Shown in pieces: positions 16,818-25,444 of a stretch of DNA of 47,112 nucleotides; position 1 is the stretch's first letter; every line of letters starts with the position of its first letter. The stretch spans positions 1 through 47,112 of the forward strand of contig JAVKHN010000013.1 of assembly GCA_031459935.1 (NCBI GenBank). Direction: 5' to 3'. This DNA comes from Sysuimicrobium calidum. GTDB taxonomy: Bacteria > Sysuimicrobiota > Sysuimicrobiia > Sysuimicrobiales > Sysuimicrobiaceae. Position numbers and translations under genes: made by a program. The notes below the pieces were generated by a model, which saw only the letters and a list, made by a program, of their open reading frames with translations, made no database searches and was not told the origin of the DNA.

Positions 16818-18260
16818 ATGCGTGAGCTACCCAAGGCACCGCAGACCTTGCGGAGTCTCGATGCGTTGTTCCAACCCCGCGGGGTGGCCATCGTGGGAGC
16901 CTCTCCGGATCCAGGCTCCCCCGGACACCAGATCCTCAGGTTCGCCACCCAGACCCACTTCGCGGGTGCTGTGTACCCGGTGCATCCTTCCGCGTCGGAA
17001 GTGGCGGGTTTCCGCGCCTACCCTTCCATCCTGGAGATCCCGGGTCCCGTGGACCTCGTGGTGCTCGCAGTACCCGCCCGGGTGTGCGTGGAGGTGGCGA
17101 GGCAGATCGCGCGGCGTCACGACGAGCGCGGGGACGCGACCGCGGTGGTGGTGGTCTCCGGCGGGTTCGCGGAGACAGAGACCCCGGAGGGCCGCGCCCT
17201 TCAGGAGGCCCTCCTGGAGCCCCTCCGGCCGCGGGGCATCCGGGTGGTGGGCCCCAACTGCATGGGCGTGCTGGACACCCGCACGGGCGTGACCACCACC
17301 TTTGATCTCGGGTCCTACCTGGAGGGCGGTCTGGCCCTGGTGACGCAGAGCGGGGCGTTCGCCATCTCCTTCCTCCAGTGGGCCCGCCCCCTCGGCATGG
17401 TGGGGCTCTCGAAGCTGGTGTCCGTGGGGAACATGGCGGATGTGGACCTGACGGAGCTCGTGCGTTACCTGGGCACCGATCCGCACACCCGGGTGATCGG
17501 CGTGTACATGGAGGGGCTGCAGGACGCCCGCGGATTCGTCCTGGCGGCCGCGGAGGTGACCCGTACCAAGCCCGTGGTGGTCTACAAGGCCGGACGCACG
17601 GAGCTGGGAGCCCGAGCCGCCAGCAGCCACACGGGTTCGCTCGCGGGACAGGACGAGATCTACGAGGGGGCCTTCCGCCAGGCGGGGGTCATCCGGGCGC
17701 GCAGCATGTCGGAGTTCTACGACCTCGTGCGGATCCTGGAGAAGCTTCCGCTCCCCCCGGGCAACCGGGTATGCGTGTGCAGCGCCATCGGGGGCCCGGG
17801 CACCCTCTGCGTGGACGAGGTGGCCGCCAGCGACGTGCTGCAGCTGGCCCATCTCTCGGACTCCGTGCGGGAGGCGCTGCGGGGGGTGCTGGCGCCCACC
17901 GCCACCATCGGCAGGCCCGACGGCTACCTGGACATGACGGGTTCCATCCGTGCCCAGACCCACGGGGAGGTCCTGCGGGTGGTGCTGGAGGCCCCGGAGG
18001 TGGACGCGGTCCTCCTCCTCACCACCCCACCCGCCTTCCTGGACGAGGAGGAGGTGGCCGAGGCCATCCTGGAGGCCTACCGGGCCCAGCCGGAACCACG
18101 CAAGCCCGTGCTGCCCGTACTCACCTTCGGGGATGCGGTGGCCCGGGCCCGCAGGAAGCTGGAGGCCGGGGGACTCCCCACCTTCGAGTTCCCGGATGCC
18201 GCGGTCCGGGCTCTGGCCCAGGTGGTGCGGTACGTCCACTACCGGATGCGCAAGCGCTGA
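16818..18260 (+). CDS. ADP-forming acyl-CoA synthetase, alpha subunit
   Basis: Alpha part of a nucleoside-diphosphate-forming acyl-CoA synthetase (480 aa), which reversibly converts acyl-CoA + ADP + Pi to acid + ATP + CoA. Domain order: CoA-binding Rossmann fold (LFQPRGVAIVGASPDPGSPG, VVVVSGGFAET, RVVGPNCMGVLDT), a succinyl-CoA-ligase-like domain (LALVTQSGAFAISFLQWA) with the phosphohistidine in AASSHTGSLAGQD, then the third alpha domain with GPGTLCVDEVAAS and VLLLTTPPAFLDEEEVAEAI. The ATP-grasp subunit is the next gene, 14 bp downstream. The binding site (CAGGAG) is rather far from ATG 16818. Substrate is unknown: acetyl-CoA, or an aryl-/acyl-CoA made by neighbouring enzymes. Confidence 0.88.
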   Translation: MRELPKAPQTLRSLDALFQPRGVAIVGASPDPGSPGHQILRFATQTHFAGAVYPVHPSASEVAGFRAYPSILEIPGPVDLVVLAVPARVCVEVARQIARRHDERGDATAVVVVSGGFAETETPEGRALQEALLEPLRPRGIRVVGPNCMGVLDTRTGVTTTFDLGSYLEGGLALVTQSGAFAISFLQWARPLGMVGLSKLVSVGNMADVDLTELVRYLGTDPHTRVIGVYMEGLQDARGFVLAAAEVTRTKPVVVYKAGRTELGARAASSHTGSLAGQDEIYEGAFRQAGVIRARSMSEFYDLVRILEKLPLPPGNRVCVCSAIGGPGTLCVDEVAASDVLQLAHLSDSVREALRGVLAPTATIGRPDGYLDMTGSIRAQTHGEVLRVVLEAPEVDAVLLLTTPPAFLDEEEVAEAILEAYRAQPEPRKPVLPVLTFGDAVARARRKLEAGGLPTFEFPDAAVRALAQVVRYVHYRMRKR

Positions 18261-18274
18261 TCGGAGGTCCATTC

Positions 18275-18991
18275 ATGCCTCACCCCGTGATCGCGCAGGC
18301 TTTGGAACAGGGTCGCGGCTTTTTGCTGGAGCCGGAGAGCTACGCCCTGTGCGAGGCGTACGGGATCCCGCACGCGCCCTTCGCCGTGTGCCGCACCGCG
18401 GAGGAGGCGGTGGCGGCCGCGGATCGCGTGGGCTACCCCGTGGTGCTCAAGGTGGTCTCCCCCCACATCCTGCATAAGTCCGAGGTGGACGGGGTGGTGG
18501 TAGGCCTGCGGTCGGGAGAGGAGGTGCGGGAGGCGTATCCCCAGCTGCTGGAAGCGGTGTCCCGGCGTGCTCCACAGGCCTCCGTGGACGGGGTCCTCGT
18601 GCAGCGCATGGAGAAGGGAGGCGTGGAACTGGTGGTGGGGGGAGTGGTGGATCCCCAGTTCGGCCCCGTGGTCATGGTGGGCGGGGGTGGGATCCTCGTG
18701 GAGCTCCTGCGGGACGTCTCCTTCCGCCTCGCTCCCATCGACCTGGAGGAAGCTCTGCGGCAGCTCTCGGAGACCCGGGCGTACCGGCTCCTGCAGGGCC
18801 TGCGGGGTCGCCCGCCTGCGGACATCCGGGCCGTGGGGGAGGTGCTGGTGCAGGTGGGGCGGCTGCTGGTGGCGGAACCGGCCATCCGGGAGCTGGACCT
18901 GAACCCCGTGGTGGCAGGGCCGGGAGGGTGCGTGGCGGTGGACGCCCGCATTGTGCTGCAAACGGATGGATCCCCCGTTGGACACCCCTGA
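18275..18991 (+). CDS. ADP-forming acyl-CoA synthetase, beta (ATP-grasp) subunit
   Basis: ATP-grasp subunit (238 aa) completing the enzyme encoded just upstream. Seen: SYALCEAYGIPHAPFAVCRTAEEAVAAA at the N-terminus, the nucleotide-binding VGYPVVLKVVSPHILHKSEVDGV, VLVQRMEKGGVELVVGG, FGPVVMVGGGGILVELL and the metal-binding IRELDLNPVVAGPGG. ATG 18275 follows CGGAGGT. Separate alpha and beta genes recall archaeal acetyl-CoA synthetases, whereas many bacterial homologues are single fused proteins. Its end is 120 bp before the 4-hydroxybenzoyl-CoA reductase genes. Confidence 0.88.
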   Translation: MPHPVIAQALEQGRGFLLEPESYALCEAYGIPHAPFAVCRTAEEAVAAADRVGYPVVLKVVSPHILHKSEVDGVVVGLRSGEEVREAYPQLLEAVSRRAPQASVDGVLVQRMEKGGVELVVGGVVDPQFGPVVMVGGGGILVELLRDVSFRLAPIDLEEALRQLSETRAYRLLQGLRGRPPADIRAVGEVLVQVGRLLVAEPAIRELDLNPVVAGPGGCVAVDARIVLQTDGSPVGHP

Positions 18992-19080
18992 TCTAGCACA
19001 TCGGTTCTCCGCTGTATTCCCCCTCAGTTCTCCGCCGGATTGCCCAGGGAACCGCACCTGGGCGTAGACTTCCCCTAGAC

Positions 19081-19094
19081 TGACCGTCCGGTCA
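19081..19094. promoter_or_regulatory. TetR-operator-like palindrome upstream of 4-hydroxybenzoyl-CoA reductase genes
   Basis: TGACCGTCCGGTCA is a perfect inverted repeat with 6-bp arms and a 2-bp centre, 17 bp before the start of the Fe-S subunit gene. The form (TGACCG-N2-CGGTCA) is that of many TetR-family operators in acyl-CoA and aromatic catabolism. A weak promoter, TTGCCC (19040-19045), 19 bp, TAGACT (19065-19070), would place the palindrome over the transcription start, where a repressor would block it. A TetR-family gene lies at 34512. A related degenerate copy is at 28173. Confidence 0.6.
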
Positions 19095-19111
19095 AAAACC
19101 GGGGGTGCCTC

Positions 19112-19606
19112 ATGGATCAGCCGGTACGCCTCCGAGTGAACGGCCACGAGTACCGCCTGCTGGTGCCCGTTCACCGGACCCTCCTGGAGGTTCTGCGGGA
19201 AGACCTGGGGTTGGTGGGAACCAAGCACGGATGCGAGTTGGGGGAGTGCGGGGTGTGCACGGTGCTGGTGGACGGCAGGCCTATGCTGAGCTGCCTCCTG
19301 CTGGCGGTGGACGCGGAGGGCCATGAGGTTACCACCATCGAAGGGCTCAGCCCAGTTGGAGAGCTCCACCCCCTTCAGCGGGCCTTTGCAGAAATTGGCG
19401 CGCTCCAGTGCGGGTACTGCACGCCCGCCATGATCCTCACCGCGAAGGCCCTCCTGGAGGAGGTCCCCGCGCCCACCGAGGAGCAGATCCGAGACGCCCT
19501 GTCCGGGGTGTTCTGCCGGTGCACGGGATATCTGAAGATCATCGAGGCGGTTCAGGCCGCATCAAGGCAGCTGTCCGCGGGTGCGGCGGCATCCGAGTTG
19601 CGGTGA
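19112..19606 (+). CDS. 4-hydroxybenzoyl-CoA reductase gamma-type subunit, [2Fe-2S] protein
   Basis: Small Fe-S subunit (164 aa) of a xanthine-oxidase-family enzyme. It carries the plant-type [2Fe-2S] ligands in HGCELGECGVCTVLVDG with a later SC, and the second cluster in LQCGYCTPAMIL and FCRCTGYLKII. It passes electrons between the molybdenum subunit and the flavin/4Fe-4S subunit. It is followed 13 bp later by the molybdopterin subunit. The assignment to 4-hydroxybenzoyl-CoA reductase rather than CO or xanthine dehydrogenase rests on the flavin subunit two genes downstream. A gene symbol such as hcrC would follow Thauera usage but is not asserted. Confidence 0.88.
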   Translation: MDQPVRLRVNGHEYRLLVPVHRTLLEVLREDLGLVGTKHGCELGECGVCTVLVDGRPMLSCLLLAVDAEGHEVTTIEGLSPVGELHPLQRAFAEIGALQCGYCTPAMILTAKALLEEVPAPTEEQIRDALSGVFCRCTGYLKIIEAVQAASRQLSAGAAASELR

Positions 19607-19619
19607 AGGAGGAGCGCCT

Positions 19620-22028
19620 ATGGCGGTGGTGAAGGAGCGGGAGGAAGTCCTCGAGGTGGTAGGCCAGCGTCTTCCGCGGGTGGACGGTTGGGCCAAGGTC
19701 ATGGGGCGGGCCCAGTATGTGGATGACCTCTCCCTGCCGGGGATGCTCTTCGGCAAGCTCGCCCGCAGCACTCAGGCCCACGCTCGGATCCGGGAGGTGC
19801 GGGTGCAGCGCGCCCTGGAGCTGCCGGGGGTGGTGGCGGTCATCACCGGGAAGGATTTGCCCATCCGCTACGGCGTGTTTCCCGTGGGGCAGGATGAGAC
19901 GGCACTCGCGGTGGACAAGGTTCGGTATGTGGGAGAACCCGTGGCCGCGGTGGCCGCGGTAGATCCCTACACCGCGGAGGAGGCGGCCCGCCTGATCGAG
20001 GTGGACTACGAGCCGCTTCCGGCCCGCATGAGCCTCGAGGAGGCCCTGGCCCATCCGGAGCCCCGCATCCACGATTACGGCCCCTTCGGCAACGTGCACC
20101 GGCAGGCGTCGTTGGAGTTCGGGGACGTGGAGCGGGGATTCGCGGAGGCGGATTACGTCCGGGAAGACCTGTTCTATTACGAGGGCAGCACCCACGCACC
20201 CATGGAGCCCCACAGCGCCCTCGCATGGTGGGATCCCGGGGCGAAGAAGCTCACCCTGTGGACCTCACACCAGGGACCCCATTACCTGCACAAGGGGCTC
20301 GCGAAGGCCCTGCAGCTGGAGGAGCATCAGGTGCGGGTCATCGTGCCCGCGGTGGGCGGGGGGTTCGGGGGGAAACTGGACATCTTCCACCACGAGGTGT
20401 GCGCCGCCAAGCTCAGCATGCTCACGGGCCGGCCCGTGAAGATCACCCTCACCCGGGAGGAGGTGTTCTACGCCCACCGGGGCCGGCACCCGGAGCTGCT
20501 GCGCATCCGCACCGGGGTCACGCAGGATGGCCGGATCACCGCCATGCACGTGGAGGCCTACCTGGACGGGGGAGCGTACTGTTCCTTCGGGCCGGCCACC
20601 CTGCTGTACGCGGGCACCCAGCAACCCGTGAGCTACCGTATCCCGCACTACCGGTTTCAGGGGGTGCGGGTGTTCACCAACAAGCCCCCCTGCGGACCCA
20701 AGCGGGGGCACGGCACCCCGCAGGTCCGCTGCGCCCTGGAGGTCCATCTGGACAAGCTGGCGGAGGACCTGGGTCTGGATCCCGTGGAGCTGCGGCTGCG
20801 CAACCTCACGGGTCCCAATGAGATCACGGTGAACTGGCTGGAGATCACCAGTAACGGCCTGCGGGAGTGCATCGAGAAGGTGGTGGAGGCGAGCGGCTGG
20901 TCCCGCAGGCGCGGGCGGCTTCCCTACGGGCGTGGGATCGGGTTTGCGGCCTCCGCCTACCTCACGGGGGCCGGAGGTTCCATCTACTTCAGCGACATGC
21001 CGCACTCCGAGGTGCATCTGCGGGTGGATCGCACGGGCGTGGTCACCGTGTACACCCTGGCCACGGAGATCGGGCAGGGCTCCGCCACCGCCATCGCCAC
21101 CATCGTGGCGGAGGTGCTGGGGCTTAAGCCCCAGGACATCAGCCTGGTCACCTCCGATACGGACCTCACGCCCATCGATCTCGGCAGCTACAGCAGCCGG
21201 GTGACCCTCATGGTGGGCAATGCGGCCTATGACGCCGCCTGCCGGGTGCGGGATCTGCTCTTGGAGGCGGTGGCGGAGAGGCTTCAGATCCCTCGGCACC
21301 GGCTGATCTGTCGGAACCGACGCATCTACGATGAGGAGAACCCGGAGGTGGGTGCTTCCTTCGCCCAGGCGGCGTCGTGGGCGGAGGCGAAATTCGGGTG
21401 TCTAGCCACCTCCGGCAGCTACCGGCCTCCGGAGAAGCTCGGCACCTACAAGGGATCGGGCGTGGGACCTTCCCCCACCTACACCTTCTCCGCCTGCGTG
21501 GCGGAGGTGCGGTGCGATCCGGAAACAGGGGAGGTGAAGGTGGAGCGGGTTTGGGTGGCCCACGACATCGGCCGTGCCCTCAACCCCATCCTGGCGGAAG
21601 GGCAGGTGGAGGGCAGCGTGCACATGGCTGTGGGCGAGGCCCTGCTGGAGGAGCAGGCCTTCCGCAAGCACCTACACCGGGGACCTTCGCTGCTGGACTA
21701 CAAGATCCCCACCGTCCACGAGATGCCGGAGGTGATCACCCTCTTCGTGAACACGGAAGACCCCCGGGCGCCCTTCAGTGCCAAGGAGGTGGGGCAGGGA
21801 CCGCTGCTGTGCGTGGTGCCCGCGATCCTCAACGCCATCGCGGACGCCCTCAAGATCCGGGTGGACGAGGTCCCGGTTACCCCGGAGAAGATCCTGAAGG
21901 CCCTGGAGGAGCGTCGCAAGGGACGGCCAGCCCGAGTGGGGCCCACCAAAGTTCCCTCTTTCTCCTTCCCCGCCCCCGAGCGGGTGGCCCGGCCCCCGCA
22001 GTGGGAACTGGAGGCGAAACCCGCTTAG
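19620..22028 (+). CDS. 4-hydroxybenzoyl-CoA reductase alpha-type subunit, molybdopterin protein
   Basis: Catalytic molybdenum-cofactor subunit (802 aa) of the xanthine oxidase family; in 4-hydroxybenzoyl-CoA reductase it removes the phenolic hydroxyl to give benzoyl-CoA. Visible marks: RVDGWAKVMGRAQYVDD, the cofactor loop VPAVGGGFGGKLDIFHHEV, PPCGPKRGHGTPQVRCALE, EIGQGSATAIATIVAEVLG, and near the C-terminus WVAHDIGRALNPILAEGQ and the active-site region FSAKEVGQGPLL followed by PAILNAIADAL. ATG 19620 follows AAGGAGGAG. It is 9 bp upstream of the flavin subunit gene. The family is certain; the aryl-CoA substrate is inferred from the partner subunit and location. Confidence 0.88.
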   Translation: MAVVKEREEVLEVVGQRLPRVDGWAKVMGRAQYVDDLSLPGMLFGKLARSTQAHARIREVRVQRALELPGVVAVITGKDLPIRYGVFPVGQDETALAVDKVRYVGEPVAAVAAVDPYTAEEAARLIEVDYEPLPARMSLEEALAHPEPRIHDYGPFGNVHRQASLEFGDVERGFAEADYVREDLFYYEGSTHAPMEPHSALAWWDPGAKKLTLWTSHQGPHYLHKGLAKALQLEEHQVRVIVPAVGGGFGGKLDIFHHEVCAAKLSMLTGRPVKITLTREEVFYAHRGRHPELLRIRTGVTQDGRITAMHVEAYLDGGAYCSFGPATLLYAGTQQPVSYRIPHYRFQGVRVFTNKPPCGPKRGHGTPQVRCALEVHLDKLAEDLGLDPVELRLRNLTGPNEITVNWLEITSNGLRECIEKVVEASGWSRRRGRLPYGRGIGFAASAYLTGAGGSIYFSDMPHSEVHLRVDRTGVVTVYTLATEIGQGSATAIATIVAEVLGLKPQDISLVTSDTDLTPIDLGSYSSRVTLMVGNAAYDAACRVRDLLLEAVAERLQIPRHRLICRNRRIYDEENPEVGASFAQAASWAEAKFGCLATSGSYRPPEKLGTYKGSGVGPSPTYTFSACVAEVRCDPETGEVKVERVWVAHDIGRALNPILAEGQVEGSVHMAVGEALLEEQAFRKHLHRGPSLLDYKIPTVHEMPEVITLFVNTEDPRAPFSAKEVGQGPLLCVVPAILNAIADALKIRVDEVPVTPEKILKALEERRKGRPARVGPTKVPSFSFPAPERVARPPQWELEAKPA

Positions 22029-22037
22029 GAGGCAACC

Positions 22038-23039
22038 ATGCTGCGGCTACCTGGTTTCCAGCTCCACCGTCCTGCAACTCTGCAGGAGGCCACCCAGCTC
22101 CTCGCGGATCTGGGGCCGGAGGCGGTCCCCGTGGCCGGCGGGACGGATTTGTATCCCAAGATGAAGCGCCGCCAGATCCTCCCGAAGCACCTGGTGAGCC
22201 TGCGGCGGATCCCGGAGCTGCACGGCTTCCGGGGGGACCCGCAGGCGGGGCTGGTGATCGGAGCGGGGTGCACCCTCGCGGAGATCGCGGCGCACCCCAT
22301 GGTCCGCGTGGGTTACCCGGGGCTTGCGCAGGCGGTGGCCGTCTGCTCGAACCCTCTCCTCCACCAGATGGGCACCCTCGGCGGGAACCTCTGCCTGGAT
22401 ACCCGGTGCAGCTACTACGACCAGACCGACCTGTGGCGGGAGGCCCTGGGGTGGTGCATGAAGGCCCCCGGCAAAGCGGATCCCGCACAGGTGCCCTGCC
22501 GGGTGGCCCCCGGAGGGGGGAGGTGCTGGGCTGTCTTTAGCAGCGACGGGGCTCCCATCCTCATCGCCCTGGGCGCGCGGGTTCGGCTCGTGGGGTCCAC
22601 GGGGGAGCGGATCGTTCCCCTGGAGGAGCTGTACCGGGACGATGGCATCCACTACCTCAACAAGGCCCACGACGAGCTGGTGGCGGAGGTGCTGCTGCCG
22701 CCCGCGAACGGGGTGCGCAGCACGTACCGGAAGGTGCGGCGTCGGGGCTCCCTGGACTTCGCGGCCCTGGGCGTGGCGGTGGCGTTGCGGCTGGGAGCGG
22801 ACGGAGTGGTGCAGAGGTGCCGCATCGTCCTGGGCGGGGTGGCCTCGCGCCCCCTGGTGCTGGAAGAGGCCGCGGGCTTGCTGGTGGGGCAGAGGGTAGA
22901 ACCGCAGGTGCTGGAGCGGGTGGCCGAGGCCGTGTACCGGGCCGTGCACCCCATGGACAACGTGGACTTCACCGTGTACTACCGCCGGCGCATCGCCCCG
23001 GTGCAGGTCCGTCGGGCCCTTGAGGCCCTCGCGGCGTAG
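22038..23039 (+). CDS. 4-hydroxybenzoyl-CoA reductase beta-type subunit, FAD plus extra [4Fe-4S] insertion
   Basis: FAD-binding subunit (333 aa) of the molybdenum hydroxylase family, with VPVAGGTDLYPKMK and GTLGGNLCLDTRC. Unlike ordinary CoxM/XdhB proteins, it has a cysteine-bearing insertion after the flavin motif: Cys124, Cys140, Cys154 and Cys163 (DTRC, GWC, VPC, GRC). In Thauera 4-hydroxybenzoyl-CoA reductase the equivalent insertion holds a [4Fe-4S] cluster that lets the enzyme work in the reductive direction. Spacings 16 and 9 agree with the known enzyme; the middle spacing is longer here. ATG 22038 follows AGGAGGCAACC. This subunit is the best evidence for the whole complex. Confidence 0.9.
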   Translation: MLRLPGFQLHRPATLQEATQLLADLGPEAVPVAGGTDLYPKMKRRQILPKHLVSLRRIPELHGFRGDPQAGLVIGAGCTLAEIAAHPMVRVGYPGLAQAVAVCSNPLLHQMGTLGGNLCLDTRCSYYDQTDLWREALGWCMKAPGKADPAQVPCRVAPGGGRCWAVFSSDGAPILIALGARVRLVGSTGERIVPLEELYRDDGIHYLNKAHDELVAEVLLPPANGVRSTYRKVRRRGSLDFAALGVAVALRLGADGVVQRCRIVLGGVASRPLVLEEAAGLLVGQRVEPQVLERVAEAVYRAVHPMDNVDFTVYYRRRIAPVQVRRALEALAA

Positions 23040-23052
23040 GGAGGTCCGGAGA

Positions 23053-24618
23053 ATGTTCCGCAACCCCTTCGTGGCCCCCTTCCCCACTCCCGACGTCCCC
23101 TGCTTTCAGCCCGTGGAACAGTGGGCCCGGACGGATCCGGACCGCCCTGCCCTCGTGTGGGCGCCCACCGGTCAGGCGATGCCCTATGCCCGCCTCTGGG
23201 ATGCCTCCGGAAAGGTGGCGCGGGCTCTCCAGGAGATGGGGGTCGGCAGAGGCGAGCGGGTGGCCCTGCTCGCGGCCAACACCCTGGGGTATCCCGTGGC
23301 CTTCTACGGGATCCTGCGGGCGGGAGGCACGGTGGTCCCTCTCAACCCCCTCCTGAAGCCCGCGGAGGTGGAGCGATGCCTGGGTGAGACGGAAGTGTGC
23401 GTGGTGATGGCTTCTCCGGACTGGTGCAGGGAGCTCCAGACACGGGCTGGGGCCCTGCCGTTCCTTCGCTGTGTCCTGAACCTGGAGGAGCTGCTGGAAA
23501 CGACGGAGCCGTTGGGGGATCCGGAGCCCGTCCCGATCCGACCCGACCGGGACCTTGCCTGCATCCTGTTCTCGAGCGGGACCACGGGACTCCCGAAGGG
23601 AACGCAGCTCACCCACCGGAACGTGCTCGCCAACGTCCTGGCGGGTCGCGCCGTGGGGTTTGTGGAGGAAGGGGCGGTGTACGTGCACTTCCTCCCCTTC
23701 AGCCACTGCTTCGGGCTGCTGACCCTGCTGAACGCGGGGATCTGCGTGGGGGCCCGACAGATTCTCCTGTCGCAGTTCGATGCCCAGGAAGTCCTGTACT
23801 GGATCGCCCATCATCGGGCCACGCAGCTCTACGCGGTTCCCCCCGCCCTGCGGGCTCTCGTAGAGGCCGCGGAGGCCCAGGGCTTTGCGTACCGGGGCCT
23901 CCGGTTCGTGAACACCGCGGCTCTGCCGCTGGATCCGGAACTGCAGCAGCGGGCGGAGCGGGTGTTTGGATGTCCCGTGACGGAGCACATCGGGATGACG
24001 GAGTGCGCGGGGCTCACCAACCTCCTCCTTCCGCCCATGCCCCGAAAGCCCCGGTCCGTGGGGCCGCCGGTGCCGAACCTCGAGGAGCGGGTGGTGGATC
24101 CGGATACGGGGCGGGACCTGGGGCCCGGGGAGGTGGGGGAGCTGCTGGTGCGGGGACCCATGGTCACCGTCGGGTACTGGCGGAATCCGGAGGCGAACCG
24201 GGAGGCCTACCTGGAGGGGGGGTGGTTCCGCACGGGAGACCTCGTGCGCTTCGACGAGGCCGGATACATGTGGTGGGTGGACCGCCGCAAGGAGATGATC
24301 AAGTACAAGGGCTACTCCATCGCACCCGCGGAGCTGGAGGAGATCCTGCGCCAGCACCCCGCGGTCCGTGAGGCATGCGTGATCCCGAAACCCGAGCCGG
24401 AGGTGGGGCAGATCCCGAAGGCCTTCGTGGTGCCTCAAGGGCAGGTCACCGCGGAGGAGCTGCTGCGGTTCGTGGAGGAACGGGTTGCCCCCTACAAGAA
24501 GGTACGGGAGGTGGAGTTCGTGCCTGAGCTTCCGAAGTCCGCGGTGGGTAAGGTGCTCCGGAAGGTGCTCGCAGAGCAGGAACGCCGTCGGGCCTTGGAG
24601 GCCACCACCCGATTCTGA
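23053..24618 (+). CDS. Acyl-CoA ligase (AMP-forming, 4-coumarate/fatty-acid type)
   Basis: 521-residue adenylating enzyme that makes an acyl- or arylalkanoyl-CoA. Motifs: ILFSSGTTGLPKGTQLTHRN, TEHIGMTECAGLTNLLLP, GWFRTGDLVRFDEAGYMWWVDR with the hinge RRKEMIKYKGYSIAPAELEE, and the catalytic lysine in LPKSAVGKVLRKVL. It differs from the benzoate-CoA-ligase-type gene at 14249 (threonine-rich LTHRN rather than VIHLHRD). ATG 23053 is 13 bp after the flavin subunit stop, so it is probably in the same transcript. Followed directly by a hydratase and an acyl-CoA dehydrogenase, which suggests side-chain beta-oxidation of a phenylpropanoid-like acid (inference). Confidence 0.86.
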   Translation: MFRNPFVAPFPTPDVPCFQPVEQWARTDPDRPALVWAPTGQAMPYARLWDASGKVARALQEMGVGRGERVALLAANTLGYPVAFYGILRAGGTVVPLNPLLKPAEVERCLGETEVCVVMASPDWCRELQTRAGALPFLRCVLNLEELLETTEPLGDPEPVPIRPDRDLACILFSSGTTGLPKGTQLTHRNVLANVLAGRAVGFVEEGAVYVHFLPFSHCFGLLTLLNAGICVGARQILLSQFDAQEVLYWIAHHRATQLYAVPPALRALVEAAEAQGFAYRGLRFVNTAALPLDPELQQRAERVFGCPVTEHIGMTECAGLTNLLLPPMPRKPRSVGPPVPNLEERVVDPDTGRDLGPGEVGELLVRGPMVTVGYWRNPEANREAYLEGGWFRTGDLVRFDEAGYMWWVDRRKEMIKYKGYSIAPAELEEILRQHPAVREACVIPKPEPEVGQIPKAFVVPQGQVTAEELLRFVEERVAPYKKVREVEFVPELPKSAVGKVLRKVLAEQERRRALEATTRF

Positions 24619-24634
24619 CCCGTGGGAGGGAGGC

Positions 24635-25444
24635 ATGCGTGGAGCGGACCTGAAGCCCCAGCACTTCCTGTGGGAGGTGCAGGACGGAGTCGCCACCATC
24701 ACCCTGAACCGGCCGGAGCGGAAAAACCCCCTCACCTTCGAGAGCTACGCGGAGCTGCGGGATACCTTTCGCCTCCTGGACCGGGTGGAGGATGTGAAGG
24801 CGGTGGTGATCACCGGAGCGGGCGGCAACTTCTGCTCCGGGGGGGACGTCCACGAGATCATCCGGCCTCTCCTGGACATGGACGTGCGCGGAAAGCTGGA
24901 GTTCACCCGGATGACGGGGGACCTGGTGATCGCCATGCGGCACTGCCCGCAGCCTCTTATTGCTGCGGTGGACGGGGTCTGTGTGGGAGCAGGGGCCGTG
25001 ATCGCCGCCGCATGCGACCTGCGCCTGGGAACCCCTCGCAGCCGGGTGGCCTTCCTCTTCGTGCGGGTGGGGCTTGCGGGCTCGGACATGGGCGCGTGTG
25101 CCCTGCTCCCCCGCATCGTAGGCCTGGGGCGGGCCGCGGAGCTCCTGTACACGGGCCGGGAGATGCGCGGGGAGGAGGCGGAACGGTGGGGCTTCTTCAA
25201 CCGCCTGTGCCCGCCGGAGACCCTCCTGGTGGAGGCCCAGCAGCTGGCGCGGGAGATCGCGCAGGGTCCGACTTTCGCGCACGCCATGACCAAGCGCATG
25301 CTGCACAAGGAGTGGGAGATGCCGTTGGACGAGGCCATCGAATCCGAGGCGCAGGCCCAGGCCCTGTGCATGCTCACCCGGGACTTCGCCCGCGGATATC
25401 AGGCCTTCGTGGAGCGCCGCAGACCCACCTTCGAGGGCGACTAG
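24635..25444 (+). CDS. Enoyl-CoA hydratase/isomerase family protein
   Basis: Crotonase-fold enzyme (269 aa). Seen: VATITLNRPERKNPLTFESY, the oxyanion-hole motif NFCSGGDVHEII, VDGVCVGAGAVIAAACDLRLG and RVGLAGSDMGACALLPRIVG. The usual GGG-C-E motif is replaced by GAGAVIA, so the first catalytic Glu of classical hydratases is absent, which may mean a different reaction in the family. ATG 24635 has GGGAGGGAGG. The stop overlaps the acyl-CoA dehydrogenase GTG by 1 bp. Context suggests action on an unsaturated aryl-acyl-CoA; it does not look like the ring-opening hydrolases BadI or Oah. Confidence 0.83.
   Translation: MRGADLKPQHFLWEVQDGVATITLNRPERKNPLTFESYAELRDTFRLLDRVEDVKAVVITGAGGNFCSGGDVHEIIRPLLDMDVRGKLEFTRMTGDLVIAMRHCPQPLIAAVDGVCVGAGAVIAAACDLRLGTPRSRVAFLFVRVGLAGSDMGACALLPRIVGLGRAAELLYTGREMRGEEAERWGFFNRLCPPETLLVEAQQLAREIAQGPTFAHAMTKRMLHKEWEMPLDEAIESEAQAQALCMLTRDFARGYQAFVERRRPTFEGD

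Noticed and set aside
24635..25444. Calling the second crotonase the ring-opening hydrolase (BadI/Oah)
   Set aside because: It lacks the motifs I associate with those hydrolases and sits with a ligase and acyl-CoA dehydrogenase; only a general hydratase/isomerase call is supported.
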